Shown: positions 47,712 to 59,506 of the stretch, one piece after another
Position numbering within the stretch: position 1 is the first letter of the stretch
Layout: the number at the start of each line of letters is the position of its first letter
Source: Eriocheir sinensis
Taxonomy: Eukaryota; Arthropoda; Malacostraca; Decapoda; Varunidae
DNA: 64,000 nucleotides
Assembly: GCF_024679095.1 (NCBI RefSeq)
Contig: NW_026111839.1
Coordinates: 252,001 to 316,000 of the forward strand
Direction: 5' to 3'
Program-made: the position numbers and the translations under genes
The notes under the pieces: model-generated
Seen by the model: the letters and a program-made list of their open reading frames with translations, nothing else
What the model was told of the DNA's origin: nothing
The model's database searches: none

Positions 47712-49529
47712 TTAGCGGTGCCCCATATTTTTATTCCATAATATTATGCTTAATACAAGCGATTGTACAGCTGTAATTCTTGCCTTTTTGCTAAAGTTCT
47801 CTTTTATACGATTTATATACATAATGGTACTAAAAATCTTACTACTTATTTTGTTTATGTGCGTATCAAAAGTCAAGTGAGCGTCAAAATATACACCCAA
47901 GTTCTTCAGGGAGGTGCTGGGGATGATGTTACTATCATCAACCTGTAGGTGGATGTTTTGTGGGATCTGGGATGTCATTCCCCGACTTCCAATAAACATG
48001 CACTGGGTTTTCTTTGTGTTTAACATTAAGCCATTTAATTGGAAATATCTTTTCGATTTTAATAAAGTTTCCTCTCCTCTGCTAATTAGGTCTTGAATTC
48101 TGTCTATGTTTCCCGTGTGTATGAACTGTGTGTCATCCGCGTACTGGATGACGAGGCAATCGGAGATGTATTGTGAGAGGTCATTTACGTACATTAAAAA
48201 TAAGATAGGCCCGAGCACTGATCCCTGAGGAACTCCATAGGAGACGTCTAATTTATCTGAAATATGTTTGTCGATACGGACAGACTGAGTTCTATCACGA
48301 AGGTAATCACTAAACCAAAATGTATCTATTCTCAGTTCCTTTAACTTGTTCAGTAATATTTGATGATTGACACTGTCAAATGCTTTTGACAAATCGCACA
48401 AAGTAACTAAGGATATGTTACCATTATCAATGTTCTTATAAAGTATATTTGATAGTGTCAGTAGAGCGCTTTCAGTAGACAGTGCAGCTCTAAAGCCGTG
48501 TTGTGTGTTATTAAGGAGATGGTTTCCTTCAAGATGTTGGACTAGCTGAGCTGTTACAACTTTCTCCAGGATTTTAGAGACAATGGGCAGAAGTGATATT
48601 GGTCTATAGTCTTTTGGGTCGCTTGTATCTCCGCCTTTAAAAATAGGGACGGCTACTGAGTGTTTCCATGGTAACGGGAATGTTCCAGTTGTTATTGAGG
48701 TATTTATAATGCATGTTAAGTACGTTATTATAACTGGCAAAGATTCTTTTAAGAAGCGCGTTTGAATGCCATCTGAGCCATGTGCGGAAGAGTTTTTCAG
48801 TTGTTTCAGTACTAGTATAATAGTCTGGGTATCAGTTGGTTGAGGTCTGAACATATCACATGTTGGGTTTATGGTGTCACATGCATTGAGTTGTGATTCA
48901 TTGTCATGATTTAATAAGTTTTGACGTGATTTATCAAAAGTTTCTTTCCCAACATTTGCAAAATATCTATTAAATCTATTAATTTCATCACTGATTGTTT
49001 TTTCGTCTTCTAAGAGTAGTGGACAGGTTGTATTTTTGTTACTTGGTACGAGTTGTTTCAACGTGTTCCATATAGCACTACTATTCCCTCTGTCATCCTC
49101 TAGTTTTTTATTGTAATATTCCGACTTGGATTTGTTGATCAATTGCTTTACTTGTTTCTTTAGTTCCTTATATTTCACTTGGAGAGCTGTGTTATATCTG
49201 TCATTCTTAAGGAGTGTGTGTGGTGTTCCTCTCCAGCATCTTAGCTCGTAAGTCATGAGTGATCCATGGAGCGGGGGCCTCTTTACTTCCCTAGTCACTA
49301 AAGGTGCACACACATTAAGACATTTGTTGAAACATTCAGTGAATATGTTAACCTGTGTTTCGGTATTGTCAGTGGCAAACATCTTGTTTAAATTAGCACT
49401 CTCCTGATAAAGTAAGTTACACAAAAATTCTGGCGAATATCTTCTTAGTTCACGAAAAGTTTTTACAGTAGCTGCACGCTTGGCCTTTCGTAAGTTAATA
49501 GTTACAGTGATCAGTTCATGGTCAGCCAC
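47712..49529 (-). pseudogene. LINE endonuclease/reverse transcriptase ORF (RT domain)
   Basis: 605-codon open frame. Residues 1-20 are the end of the endonuclease domain (MADHELITVTI); the upstream minus-strand sequence to 49685 adds a TLLDLIVTN-type endonuclease motif but no start, so the first Met is not the natural one. RT landmarks in order: GSDGIQTRFL (251-260), DYRPISLLP (307-315), TQHGFR (342-347), LCDLSKAFDSV (377-387), GVPQGSVLGP (432-441) and the catalytic YADD (463-466). The frame is lost near 47735, just after NKNMGHR; the conserved tail continues in another frame at 47298-47630. It would have copied LINE RNA at a nicked target. It is 5'-truncated and split by an LTR element, so it is not functional as a unit. 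Confidence 0.9.
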
Positions 49530-49682
49530 ATGGCATGGAAGTGTGTTAGAAACTATTACAGAATGAGGTTTGTTGGTTACAATTAAGTCTAACAGTGTGG
49601 CAGAGCTGGAAGTAATCCTCGTGGGTTTGGAAATTACTTGAGTTAGTTTTGCATTTGCAATAATTTGTTTCAGCTACTGCTG

Positions 49683-50223
<541 letters not shown>

Positions 50224-50334
50224 TATTTTAAACCCCATCGCTAGCAGAGACCGCCCACCAACACCCACCAATATGAAGAAACGGAGCGCTGCGCAGAAAC
50301 TCAGGTCATTGGGGCTTACTTAAATATTTCGGCC

Positions 50335-50750
50335 CCCAAGCACACACTCATTTGACAAGGCTTTCGTAGGAGTTTGGGGAGTTCCTAGAAGTACGATTAT
50401 GACCTCGGTAGTAGTTTGATCCTTCTTCTTTACCATGAACGTTAAAGAAAACTCATGAAAACCTGCACTAATCTCCTTTTAGGCCTTTGTGAACAGTTGC
50501 TGAAAGGGGTGGAAGCGTCTGAGGGTCATATTCTTAAGCTTTTCGATACCACAGCACACACACATTTGACAAGACTTTCGGAGGTGTTTGGGACATATCT
50601 AGAGGTACGTTTATGACCCTGGTGGTAGTCCAATTCTTCCACTGTGCCATGAACGTAAAAATACACTCATGCAGATCCTGTTAATCTCCTTTTGGGCCTT
50701 TGTAAACAGTTGACGTGAGAGGAGCGTGAGGTGGAAGCGTCTGAAAATAC
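50335..50750 (-). repeat. Two tandem copies of the dispersed ~200-bp family
   Basis: Copies at about 50335-50545 and 50555-50750 share acacattt(g)acaagactttcg, ggtagtagtttgatccttctt, accatgaacgt, ctcctttt(g)ggcctttgt and ggtggaagcgtctga. They read in the opposite direction to the 34.4-kb copies. Confidence 0.85.
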
Positions 50751-50904
50751 CAACCAAACACCTGTCCCTCTCCTTTAGGCCGCCGCTGCCGCTGCTGCTG
50801 GAAATGGTCGTGTTAGTGCAGGACAGCGACCCGGGTGACCGATCGGCAGGCGGGTCATTCGTCATGGGAGATAGACGGAGCCGCTGTGCCCGCGAGATGA
50901 AACA

Positions 50905-51990
50905 CTTTGATTGGTTAGTCGCTTGCCAGGAAGCCTTCACTCTCGCCCTTGCTCTTTCGTTGTCACCTAAAGCGTTATGGGGCAAGAAATGAAGGTAAAC
51001 CGTAAACACCACATATTAAAGGATACTGTAGAGGTCGTTAATTTGGTTAGTCGTTTGCCAGGAAGCCTTCGCCCTCGCCCTTGCCTCGTCACCTAAAGCG
51101 TTATGGGGTAAGAAATGAAGGTAAACCGTAAGCCGCATATATAAAAGGTTACAGCAGAGGCCGTTGATTTGGTTAGTTGTTTACCAGGAGCCTCCACCCT
51201 CGCCCTTGCCCTTTTCTTCTCCCCCAAAATGTTCTGGGTTAAGAAATAAAGATGAACCGTGAGCAATATATAGGAAAGATTACAGCAGAGGTCACTGATT
51301 GGGTTAGTTGTTTGCCAGGAACCATTCACCCTCGCCCTTGCCCTTTTCTTCTCCCCCAAAATGTTCTGGGTTAAGAAATAAAGATGAACCGTGAGCAATA
51401 TATAGAAATGATTACAGCAGAGGTCATTGATTGGGTTAGTTGTTTACCAGGAACCATTCACCCTCGCCCTTGCCCTTTTCTTCTCGCCCTAAATGTTCTG
51501 GGGTGAGAAATAAAGATGAGCCGTGAGCAGCATATAAAAAAGATTACAGCAGTGGTCATTGATTGGGTTAGTTGTTTCTTATTTATTTTATTTATTTATT
51601 TATTTACAGGAAGGGAGTCAACTCAAGGGCAACAAAAAAGTGTAGAAAAAAAGCCCGCTAATCGCTGCTCCCACACCCCCGCCCTTGCCCTTTCGTGACC
51701 ATCCAAAATATTATGTAAGGCAGTAAAGTTGAGAGCATCCGCTATAGCTGCGCGTGGCCTCGGTGCTCATCTCCGTCGCATTAGCCTTTGAGCCTGTGGT
51801 GGGTGAGAAAATATTATGTGGTGAGGAAAAATGGACAACCCTGAACTTAAACGACGTAGAAGATAAGAACAAGGACCATTTATCTGTTTATTCACTTACC
51901 ATTGTCCAGGAAGCCTTTGCCCTCGCCCTTGGCCTTCTCTCGTCACCTAAAATGGGATGTGGGTGGGACAAGAAAATTATAACGTGTAAT
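50905..51990. repeat. Minisatellite, period about 130 bp
   Basis: ggttagt(c/t)g(t)ttgccagga followed by ccctcgcccttgcc and a (c)taaaatgttctggg block recurs from about 50909, 51042, 51168, 51300, 51435 and 51567 (spacing 126-133 bp), with more diverged units to about 51990. A dispersed A-rich repeat interrupts the array at 51575-51685. Confidence 0.8.
51575..51685. repeat. Dispersed A-rich repeat (family also at 36.4 kb)
   Basis: A (ttta)n run, then caggaagggagtcaactcaa, gggcaac, A-runs and aagcccgctaatcgctgctcc, matching 36405-36530 in order. It replaces the middle of a 130-bp minisatellite unit. Confidence 0.6.
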
Positions 51991-52138
51991 CAACGGGAAA
52001 CATAACAGCCGAGGCCACTCCAGTCACGACTATTCATAAACTATCAGCATCATGGCGGCATTATAACCTTTCCAGACACAGAGATAAAATTTCTAACCGA
52101 GGGAGTATTTTTTCTTTCTTTTTCTTCTGTTTGCTTGC

Positions 52139-52245
52139 TTGGCTGATGCTGCCCCACGGAGCCCATCTTTGATCCTCTTTAGAGCAAGCATCGAGAGTCT
52201 GGGTTGATAGCTCCCACTCTAACCGCTCAGCCACCGCCTTTGTAC
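52139..52245 (-). mobile_element. SINE fragment (same family as 59.1-59.5 kb)
   Basis: The minus strand reads ggcggtggctgagcggtta (tRNA A-box region) and then a body with caacccagactct, gatcaaagatgggctcc and gggcagcat, matching the SINE at 59121-59473 in order. The B-box part of the head is missing, so it carries an internal deletion. Confidence 0.75.
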
Positions 52246-52319
52246 CCTTCAGTAGATGTCTATTATCAAATGTCACACGGCCGCACTTCTGTCAAGCGTT
52301 GCTCTTCTATTCTAAGACA

Positions 52320-52845
52320 CCGGTGAAAGCACAGAGAAGGGGAGGAGGAGAGGAAACTGAGGCGAGGGTTGGATGTTAAGAGATCAGAAGAGTTCAGACG
52401 AAAGAATTGGCGGTTCGAGGAAAGGAAGGGGAGATGGAGGTGAAGGAACAAGAGCTGGGACTGGCCATTGAAGACAGGACGGAGGGTGAGCAGAGAGGTG
52501 GCGGAATAAAGTGTGGGAGGCGGTAGGACGGAGAGACAGAGGAGGCCGGAAAAAGAGGAAAGTGCAGCGAGGGAAAGAAGGTGAACTGGAGGTGAAGGAA
52601 CAAGAGCTGGGACTGATCATTGGAGGCAGAACGGAGGGTAAGCAAAGAGGCAGTAAGGAGGAGAGGTAAAAGAGGGTAGAAAAAAAAAAGGAAAGGAAAG
52701 GGACGTGAGCGATGAGGGCAGTAGAGGACCCAAGGGAGGAGTTGCCAAATGCGGGTGCCTGCTGTGTAGTGCCGAAGCGAAACGGAGATAAGGCAAAGGA
52801 GTGACTCAAGTATTTCGAGGCTGACGTATCCTCACACACATGGTA
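52320..52845. repeat. Purine-rich segment with ~153-bp duplication
   Basis: ggaggtgaaggaacaagagc, tgggactg and acggagggt(g/a)agca occur at about 52436 and 52589. The rest is G/A-rich without coding features. Confidence 0.6.
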
Positions 52846-53250
52846 AGGCTTTCGTGGGAGTTGTGTTAGTAGTTTTAGGGAGTTAACAAGGCTTCCGCAC
52901 TATGTATGGGGGAAAAATGCCTGTCTTCTCAAACATTTCGGGGCTTACACACTCACATTTGGCAAGGCTTTCGTGGAGGTTGTGTTAGTAGTATTTCCAT
53001 GGGTAGTATTATGAGCCTGGTGATAGTTTGACAAGGCTACTGTACCATGAGATTGAAAAAAAAGCCAATAGTTTCAAACATTTCACGATTCACACATTAG
53101 ATAACACTTTGGTAGAGGTCACGTTAGTAGTATTTCCATGGGTAGTTTTATGAGCCTAGTGAGAGTTTGCCAAGGCTTCTGGACCATGAACGTGAAGAAA
53201 CACTCATGAGAACCCGACTAATCTCCTTTGTAGCCTTTGGAAATAGTTGT
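52845..53250 (-). repeat. Three consecutive copies of the dispersed ~200-bp family
   Basis: Partial copies at about 52845-52915 and 52950-53070, and a fuller one at 53085-53250. Shared words are gttagtagtatttccatggg, tagt(a/t)ttatgagcct and accatgaa. The last copy extends through actaatctcctttgtagcc. Confidence 0.75.
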
Positions 53251-53499
53251 GAGAGCTGAAAGAATCTGAGAGTGAGTGAGTTTGAGATTGAAAAAAAATG
53301 CTGATAAAAGGTAGATAGATAAATAGAACAGAGGAAAGTAAATATAGAAGAGGAATACACTGAAAACGGATACACTGAGAAGGGAGAAGTGGGCTGAGGA
53401 GGGAAGGGAAGGAGGAATCAGAGACTTAGTAAAGAGAAGCTGGGGAGACTAAATAGCTTGCCTGTGAGGAAAAATAAAAACCCGGGACCAAAACCGTAG

Positions 53500-54151
53500 A
53501 GCAGAGGGGAGTGAATGGAGAAGAGGGAAAGGATGAGGATGAGGGTGGATGTGTGGGTAGAGGAGAGAAGGATGAGAAGGGGAAGAACGAGTCAGAGGTT
53601 ATATAAGGAAAGGAGTTAAGTTAGGTACGGTGTTAGGTAAGGTTAGGTAAGGTTAGGTTGGCCTGCCTGCCTGCTTGCTAGATTAGGTTAAGGTAGGTTA
53701 GGTTAGGATAGGTGTTAGCTTAGGTATAGAATCGTCCCCCTCACATCCTCAACCTTCCTGCTCTCTCTCCCTCTTTTTCCTGTTAAAAGAAATGTGCTGA
53801 GACTAAAATTATCAAGAGGTGAGTAAATGTAAAGAAGGAAATGGATGAGGATAAAGGGGATGGGAAGGGAAAAGAATGAGTTAGAGGTTACATAAGGGAA
53901 GGAGGTTAAGAATGAATGACCTCCTGTTGAAAAAATGTGATGATAGTAAAATTATCAAGAAGTGTAGTAAATATAGAAAGGAAATGGATGAGGATGACGG
54001 GGATGGGAAGGGGAAGAATGAGTTAGAGTTTACATTAGGAAGGAAGGTTAAGGATGAATGACCTGTTAAAAAAATGGGATGAGAGTAATATTATAGAGAG
54101 ATTAGGAATTATAGAAAAGAAAATGGATGAGGATTATGGGGATGGGAAGGG
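53500..54151. repeat. ~144-bp tandem repeat, left part
   Basis: gaatgagttagaggttacat, aagaatgaatgacc, gttaaaaaaatg and aaatggatgaggat recur at about 53872, 54016 and (after the LINE) 57214, with a diverged first copy near 53540-53600. A TTAGG-like patch (ggttaggtaaggttagg) lies at 53620-53725. Confidence 0.75.
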
Positions 54152-54340
54152 GAAACATGGAAACATGGAAACATGGAAACGCAGGCAACAGAAAGCCTAT
54201 TGGCTCATTACGAGGTTGCCCGCTTTGGTGATTTAATCTGCTCGACAGCCTGGGGCCTGGGAGCAGATGAAAGCACCTCGACATTGAGGAGCAGATGAAA
54301 GCGCCTCGATATTGAGGAGCAGATGAAAGCAACTCAATAT

Positions 54341-54694
54341 TCAGTTTACTCCCGACGCAGCGAAGTGACGGTCGATTCTATATTTGAAGGAGTTGATAGT
54401 ATTCGCATTTACTACTTCTGAAGGAAGATTGTTCCAGTGACGGATGACTCGGTTTGAAAAGAAACTCCTTCCGATGTCTGTGTTACATCGACTAGACTGA
54501 ATGGGTAAACCGTTATTTCTAGTTCTTAGGTTGGTTTGCAATTCAAAGAAATTGGAGTAATCGACGTTATTGAATTTTTTTAGATACTTGAAGACTTGAA
54601 TCATATCTCCTCGTAGGCGTCTTTTCTCTAATGTAAAGAGATTGAGTCGCTTGAGTCGTTCCTCGTACGGTTGAGCCCTTAAGGTTGGTATCAT
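54341..54694 (-). pseudogene. LINE conserved C-terminal region after RT
   Basis: EERLKRLNLFTLEKRRLRGD, FFSNRVIRHWNNLPSEVV and NSFKYRIDRHF form the conserved CR1/L2 tail. It is equivalent to the fragment at 34.95-35.3 kb and to the end of the larger LINE at 47.3-47.6 kb. Confidence 0.85.
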
Positions 54695-54845
54695 TTTCGT
54701 GGCGCGTCGTTGAATCCTTTCCAGTAAATCAATGTCCTTTCTGTAATTAGGAGACCAGAACTGTACTGCATACTGAGGTGCGGTCTTACCATGGAATTAT
54801 ACAAGGATAGCATCACGTCTGGCGTTTTACACTCGAAGTTCCTCG

Positions 54846-55831
54846 CTATGAACCCGAGCATAGTGTTGGCTTTGTTGTATGCTTTTTACAGTGATTCGCG
54901 TGTTTCAGGTCACTGCTGATAGTGACTCCAAGATCCTTTTCCTCCTGCATCGCTTGCAGAGGTCTCCCATTCATGATGTATGTGTGGTTACTATTTCTGG
55001 ACCCAATGTGCATGACTTTGCATTTGTCAACATTAAAGGACATTTGCCATTTTTCCGACCATTCGATAATGTGATTGAGGTCTTTCTGAATGATTTCGCA
55101 GTCGGTCTTTGTGAGGGCCTTTCCCCCCACCTTAGTGTCATCAGCAAATTTCGATATTGTGGATTTCAGTCCTGATTCGAGGTCGTTGATATATATGATG
55201 AAGAGAATGGGTCCCAGCACTGACCCTTGAGGCACTCCACTAGTGACTGGAAGCCAATCGGAAGGCTGTCCGTTGAGTAGTACTCGTTGTTTTCTGTCGG
55301 TGAGCCAATCTCTTATCCACGCGATCAGATTGGCTCCAATGCCCGCCGAGTGCAGTTTCTTAAGGAGTCGCTCGTGCGGTACCTTGTCGAAGGCTTTCTG
55401 AAAGTCCAGGTATATAACATCACTGGGGATGTGGGCATCCCAGTTCTTATATATACCTTGGAAGAAGTCTAATAAATTCGTTAGGCAGGAGCGCTTGTTT
55501 CTGAAGCCATGCTGGGTGTCGGAGATTACATTATTGTCTTCTAGAAACTTAACAAGTTTGTCTCTAATAATCTTTTCGAGTATTTTTCCTGCCACTGATG
55601 TCAAACTTATGGGCCTGTAGTTTAATGCAACGCTTTTGTCTCCTTTTTGAAAATTGGTGTTACGTTCGCCATCTTCCAGTCTTCCGGGACCTTTTTCAAT
55701 TGAACAGACTGGTTGAATATGTTAGTGAGTGGCTGAAGTATTTGTTGTTTAAGCTCTTTTAATAACCGCGGGGACAAACCGTCAGGTCCTGTTGACTTGT
55801 TCGTGTCGAGTTTATCCAAATACTCTTTCAC
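54846..55831 (-). pseudogene. LINE reverse transcriptase domain
   Basis: Two frames. 55831-55622 carries STGPDGLSPRLLKEL and WKMANVTPIFKK; 55604-54846 carries TQHGFRNKRSCLTNLL, YLDFQKAFDKVPHERLL, SGVPQGSVLGPILF and catalytic FADD. A frame break near 55620 lies in a short T-run. The frame breaks again near 54880, where the thumb region continues toward the 54694-54341 frame. F-A-D-D in place of Y-A-D-D is common in CR1-group RTs. Confidence 0.88.
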
Positions 55832-56081
55832 TTCTTGGTCGCATATTGAGTCAATTTTCAGGGCGTGATTCCCCTCGGCGGGTCAGGGTTCTCGGGCATG
55901 GTTACGATGTTCTCGACTGTGAATACGGATGCGAAGTTACTGTTGAGGATTCTGGCCATCTGTTTACTGTCCTGAGTTGCAGCTCCAGTCTCGTCTGTCA
56001 GGGGACCAATATTTTGAGTTTACTTTCTTTTTCGATCTGATGTATGTGAAGAATTTTTTGAGTTTGTCTTGATGTCACGCG

Positions 56082-57194
56082 CTATTTGTTTTCGTAGTTG
56101 CGTTTACTACTCCGAATAAGGGTGCGACAAGCTCTGAGGCTGTTGTGGTACTGAGTACGGGCTTCGGCCGTGTCATTCTCTTTCATTAGGTTATAATTCC
56201 TTTTTTTTAAGTTTACCGCCCTTTTTATTTCTCTGGTCATCCACGGTGGATCTACGGCACCATTTACTCGCCTGGGTTTCGTCGGCACTGTAGCCTTTTC
56301 TACTCCCAAAAGCTTATCTTTGAAGTTGTTCCACACGTTGTCGATTGTATTGTCGGTTAGGTGAAGTTGGTCCCAGGTCGCGGAGGGAAGCAGCTCACGG
56401 GCTAGGTTGAAATTTGCTTTTTTGTAGTCTGGTATCACTGACGGATTGTCTACGAGTTTGTGACTTATGTTGACATTGAAACGGATTAAGTGGTGATCGC
56501 AACCGTTAATTTTTTCACCAACTTCACAGTCGCGAATGAGGTCGGGGTCGCTTACTAATACCAGATCCAGCAGATTGTTTTCTCTTGTTGGTTGAGTTAC
56601 AACTTGAGTGAGGAACGAATCCTCCACCATTTCTATAAGCCTGTTGCCCTCTTGATCTCCAGTCAATTGTCCCCAGTCAATGTTAGGGCAATTAAAGTCC
56701 CCAATTATTATTGCTTGTTTACTTTGTGTTAAAGAGTGAAGCTCTTCGTACAGGGCAGTGTCATCGGCTGCTTGTTGTTTTGGAGGCCTGTATACGGTCG
56801 CAAGTGTTAGTTTCTTATTATTCGCAGTTATTTCCACATAGACGGAGTCGTAATTCTCTGCATCCTGTTTGTCTATTTTTATGGCAGGGAGCGTACTTTT
56901 TACGTAGCAAATTACTCCTCCTCCTTTCTTGTGCATTCGATTTTTTTGGAAGCTTTCGTACCCGGGAAATGACAGTTCAGATACTAGATGTGCAGAATTG
57001 GCCCAAGTCTCTGTGATGGCTACCACATCTGGTTTCTCAGTTGCAATATACGCCCTAATTTCGTCCTTTTTGGGTAATAGACTGCGTGCATTTGTGTACA
57101 AAATGGAAATGTGACTACTGGTTTGGCCGCGTCGTGTTGAATGAGTTCGCTTGTCGGAGGCGTCGTTGGTTACACAGTTTCTTGCAAGCCGCAT
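56082..57194 (-). pseudogene. LINE apurinic/apyrimidinic endonuclease domain
   Basis: 370 codons. The endonuclease fold spans residues 30-240: NARSL (35-39), the metal-binding glutamate in TETW (61-64), GDFNCPNIDW (165-174) and CDHH (232-235), which carries the catalytic His. The enzyme would nick target DNA for target-primed reverse transcription. Residues 250-370 are the linker to RT, ending in basic sequence. The frame stops at 56082 next to an A-rich run, and linker/RT sequence continues in other frames (56080-55831). The first Met lies near the truncated 5' end and is unlikely to be the natural start. Confidence 0.88.
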
Positions 57195-57208
57195 CGACGC
57201 TACGGTTC

Positions 57209-57640
57209 GGAAGGAATGAGTTAGAGGTTACATAAGGAACGGAGGTTAAGAATGAATGACCTGTTAAAGTAAATTGGCTTAGAGTGACATTACGGAGAGG
57301 TTAGGAAATGCAGAAAAGGCGATGGATGAGGGAAAGATAGGACATGTAGGGAAGAGGACTTGGGTGAAGGGAAGGAGGAATTACAGATTAGGGAAGGGTG
57401 GAGAATGAATGCCAAAGAGGGTAGGAAATGTACGGGATATTGTTGAGAAAGGGAAGGTATGCTGGAAAAGAGGAGAGATGGGTGAGGAAGGGAAGGAGGA
57501 GGAATTAGAACTTAGGGAAGGAAAGAAAAGGGAATATAAAGAATGAATGACCAGAGAGAAAAAAATATGATAGAAGTAAAATTATCAGGTGGGTAGAAAA
57601 TATAGGAAAAGAAATTGAATGTAGAGGAAAGTGACTGAAA
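57209..57640. repeat. ~144-bp tandem repeat, right part
   Basis: Resumes with aaggaatgagttagaggtt directly after the LINE and contains further, increasingly diverged units to about 57640. Confidence 0.7.
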
Positions 57641-58210
57641 GGGAAAGGGGAATATGAGTTTGAGGAAAGGAGAGGAAAGTGGAGAGAACAAGATGTGCTG
57701 AAAGTAAAAATATAAAAACTGATGGAAATGAAGAAAAGAAAATGGGATGGGATGAAGAGGACAAGTGGATAAAGGAGGAGGAGGAGAAGGAGGAGGAGGA
57801 ATCAGAGCAGGGAAAGGAAGGGAAGGGAAGAGAAAGGGAAGAAAGAGCATCACGGAGTCTGGTGGGCGGGTGGGTGAGGAGGTGGGTTGGTGGGAGCGAG
57901 GAAAGGGAAGGAGTAATCAGAGCTAAGAGAAAGGAAGTCGGAGAAATGGCATCACGGAGACGAGTGGGCGGGCGAGAGGGTAGGTAGTGGGGGTTGTGGG
58001 TGGGGTTGCTAGTGGGCAGGTAAGGGAGAGGAAGTGGAGGTAGGAATAAGAGCCAAGCGAAGGGAGGAGGAGAGAAAAAACGGCATCACGAAGAAGAGAG
58101 GGAGAGTGGGAGGGTAGTTTGGGTCGGTAAGTGGGTGGTAGATGGGTGGTGGCGGGTTTAGTGGGTGTTGGGTGGGTAGTGGGTGAGTGGGGGAAGAGAA
58201 AGGATTGGTA
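57640..58210. other. Purine- and G-rich non-coding segment
   Basis: G/A-rich DNA with local repeats: gcatcacggag/aagaagag at 57847, 57948 and 58083, and gtgggcgggtgggt-type runs. No gene is recognised. Confidence 0.5.
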
Positions 58211-58225
58211 TCGGTAACTGAAAAT

Positions 58226-58667
58226 GATAAAGAAGGAGAAGAAGAAGAAGAAGAAGAAAAGGAAAAAGAAGGAGAAGAAGAAGCAGAAGAAGAAGAAGAA
58301 GAAGAAGAAGAAGAAGAAGAAGAAGAAGAAGAAGAAGAAGAAGAAGAAGAAGAAGAAGAAGAAGAAGAAGAAGAAGAAGAAGAAGAAGAAGAAGAAGAAG
58401 AAGAAGAAGAAAAGGAAGAAGAAGAAGAAAAGGAAGAAGAAGAAAAGGAAGAAGAAGAAGAAAAAGAAAAAGGAGAAGAAGAAGATGAAGAAGGAGAAGA
58501 AGAAGAAGAAGAAGAAGAAGAAGAAGAAGAAGAAGAAGAAGAAGAAGAAAAAGAAGAAAAAGAAGAAGAAGAAGAAAAAAGAAGAAAAAGAAGAAGAAAA
58601 AGAAGAAAAGGAAGAAGAAGAAAAAGAAGAAGGTAAGGAAGAAGAAGAAAAAGAAGATGAAGAAGAA

Positions 58668-58700
<33 letters not shown>

Positions 58701-58702
58701 AG
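58226..58702. repeat. (GAA)n microsatellite, interrupted
   Basis: About 475 bp of GAA/GAAGGA units with scattered a/g changes. It generates poly-Glu and poly-Lys ORFs in two frames. G/A strand asymmetry of this length can form triplex DNA. Confidence 0.95.
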
Positions 58703-59120
58703 GAAGGATAAATATAAGGTTTGGGAGAAGAGAAGCAGGAGAGAGGGAAGAGAGGGAGAAGGAGAAGAAGGTGCAGGAGAAGAAAGAGAAGGAAATGAAA
58801 AAAATGTGGAGGAGGAGTCTGATAAGGAGGAGAAAAAGGAATAGGAGGAGGAGGAGGAGGACGTAGAATGGAAAAAAAGGAGAAGGATTAATCAGAGTTA
58901 AGAAAGGGAATGGAATGGAAGGGAAAGGAATGGAAGGGAAGGTGGAGAGTCAGAGTTGTGGGTGGGTGTAAATGGGTGGATGGGTAGTGGAGGGGGTAGA
59001 GAGGGTGGGAGGTGGGTGGGTGGCGGGGGGGGTAGCGGGGGGCAGAGAGGCAGGCAGAGAGACAGTGCCGGTGGAGCAAGACGGTCTCCGGCAGCCTCAC
59101 GTCACTGACTATTTTAACCC
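58703..59120. other. Purine-rich to G-rich spacer
   Basis: gaaggagaag runs, (GGA)n at about 58842-58860, ggaatggaag repeats near 58910-58940 and gtgggtggatgggtag near 58970. No gene is seen. Confidence 0.5.
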
Positions 59121-59473
59121 TTTTTTTTACGTCTTGGCCTACTGCGCCGGTAGGCTTCTTCCCGATGAATCCTATGGTCGGTCCAAGGCTTCTTCCCGGT
59201 GGGTCCTGATGGTCGGCCCAGCCCATTCTGGCGCTGGCGAGTGTTTATAGTGGCGCCATCTTTCATTGGCTCATGCTGCCCTCCCGGAGCTCATCTTTAA
59301 TCCTAGAATCTAGAGTCCGGGTTGATTGGTGGTCTTCTGGACAGCATGTGGGTAGTTTTAAGCCACTCGGCGGCGGCTGAAAAATCCCAGCTTGGTGGCA
59401 CCGGGCGGGGATTGAACTCGCGTCCTCCTGAACGTGGGGTCGTCTCGCTATCCGTTCAGCCACCGCCTCCCCT
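59121..59473 (-). mobile_element. tRNA-derived SINE, near full length
   Basis: On the minus strand the head reads ggcggtggctgaacggata (A-box region) and gcgagttcaatccccg (B box) in tRNA spacing. A body of about 270 bp follows, with two similar ~35-bp segments (ccgggaagaagcct and tcgggaagaagcctac), and it ends in an A-run (T-run 59121-59128 on the plus strand). Pol III promoter boxes, body and A-tail are all present, so this is the best-preserved SINE in the window. Confidence 0.85.
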
Positions 59474-59506
59474 AAACCTGTTCTGCTTACCGTCTCTCTC
59501 GCTGGA

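Larger units (their letters stand above)
54152..57208 (-). mobile_element. CR1-like LINE, 5'-truncated
   Basis: The minus-strand element of about 3.06 kb codes for an apurinic endonuclease (57194-56082), a reverse transcriptase (about 55831-54846) and a conserved post-RT region (54694-54341), then a 3' UTR with three ~35-bp repeats (catctgctcc...) and an octamer tail of gtttccat units (54152-54182). Octamer tails are typical of CR1. No ORF1 is present, and the 5' end joins the 144-bp tandem repeat at about 57209. Flanking tandem-repeat units are interrupted in register, which supports these boundaries. Confidence 0.88.

Noticed and set aside
56082..57194. Host DNA-repair AP endonuclease
   Set aside because: It is followed by RT and a CR1-type tail in the same orientation, so it is the LINE endonuclease.
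58187..58844. Poly-Glu and poly-Lys proteins
   Set aside because: Translation of (GAA)n in two frames; no domain or start context.
59390..59473. tRNA gene on the minus strand
   Set aside because: The tRNA-like part continues directly into a ~270-bp body with an A-tail, and a shorter relative exists at 52.1 kb, so it is a SINE head.
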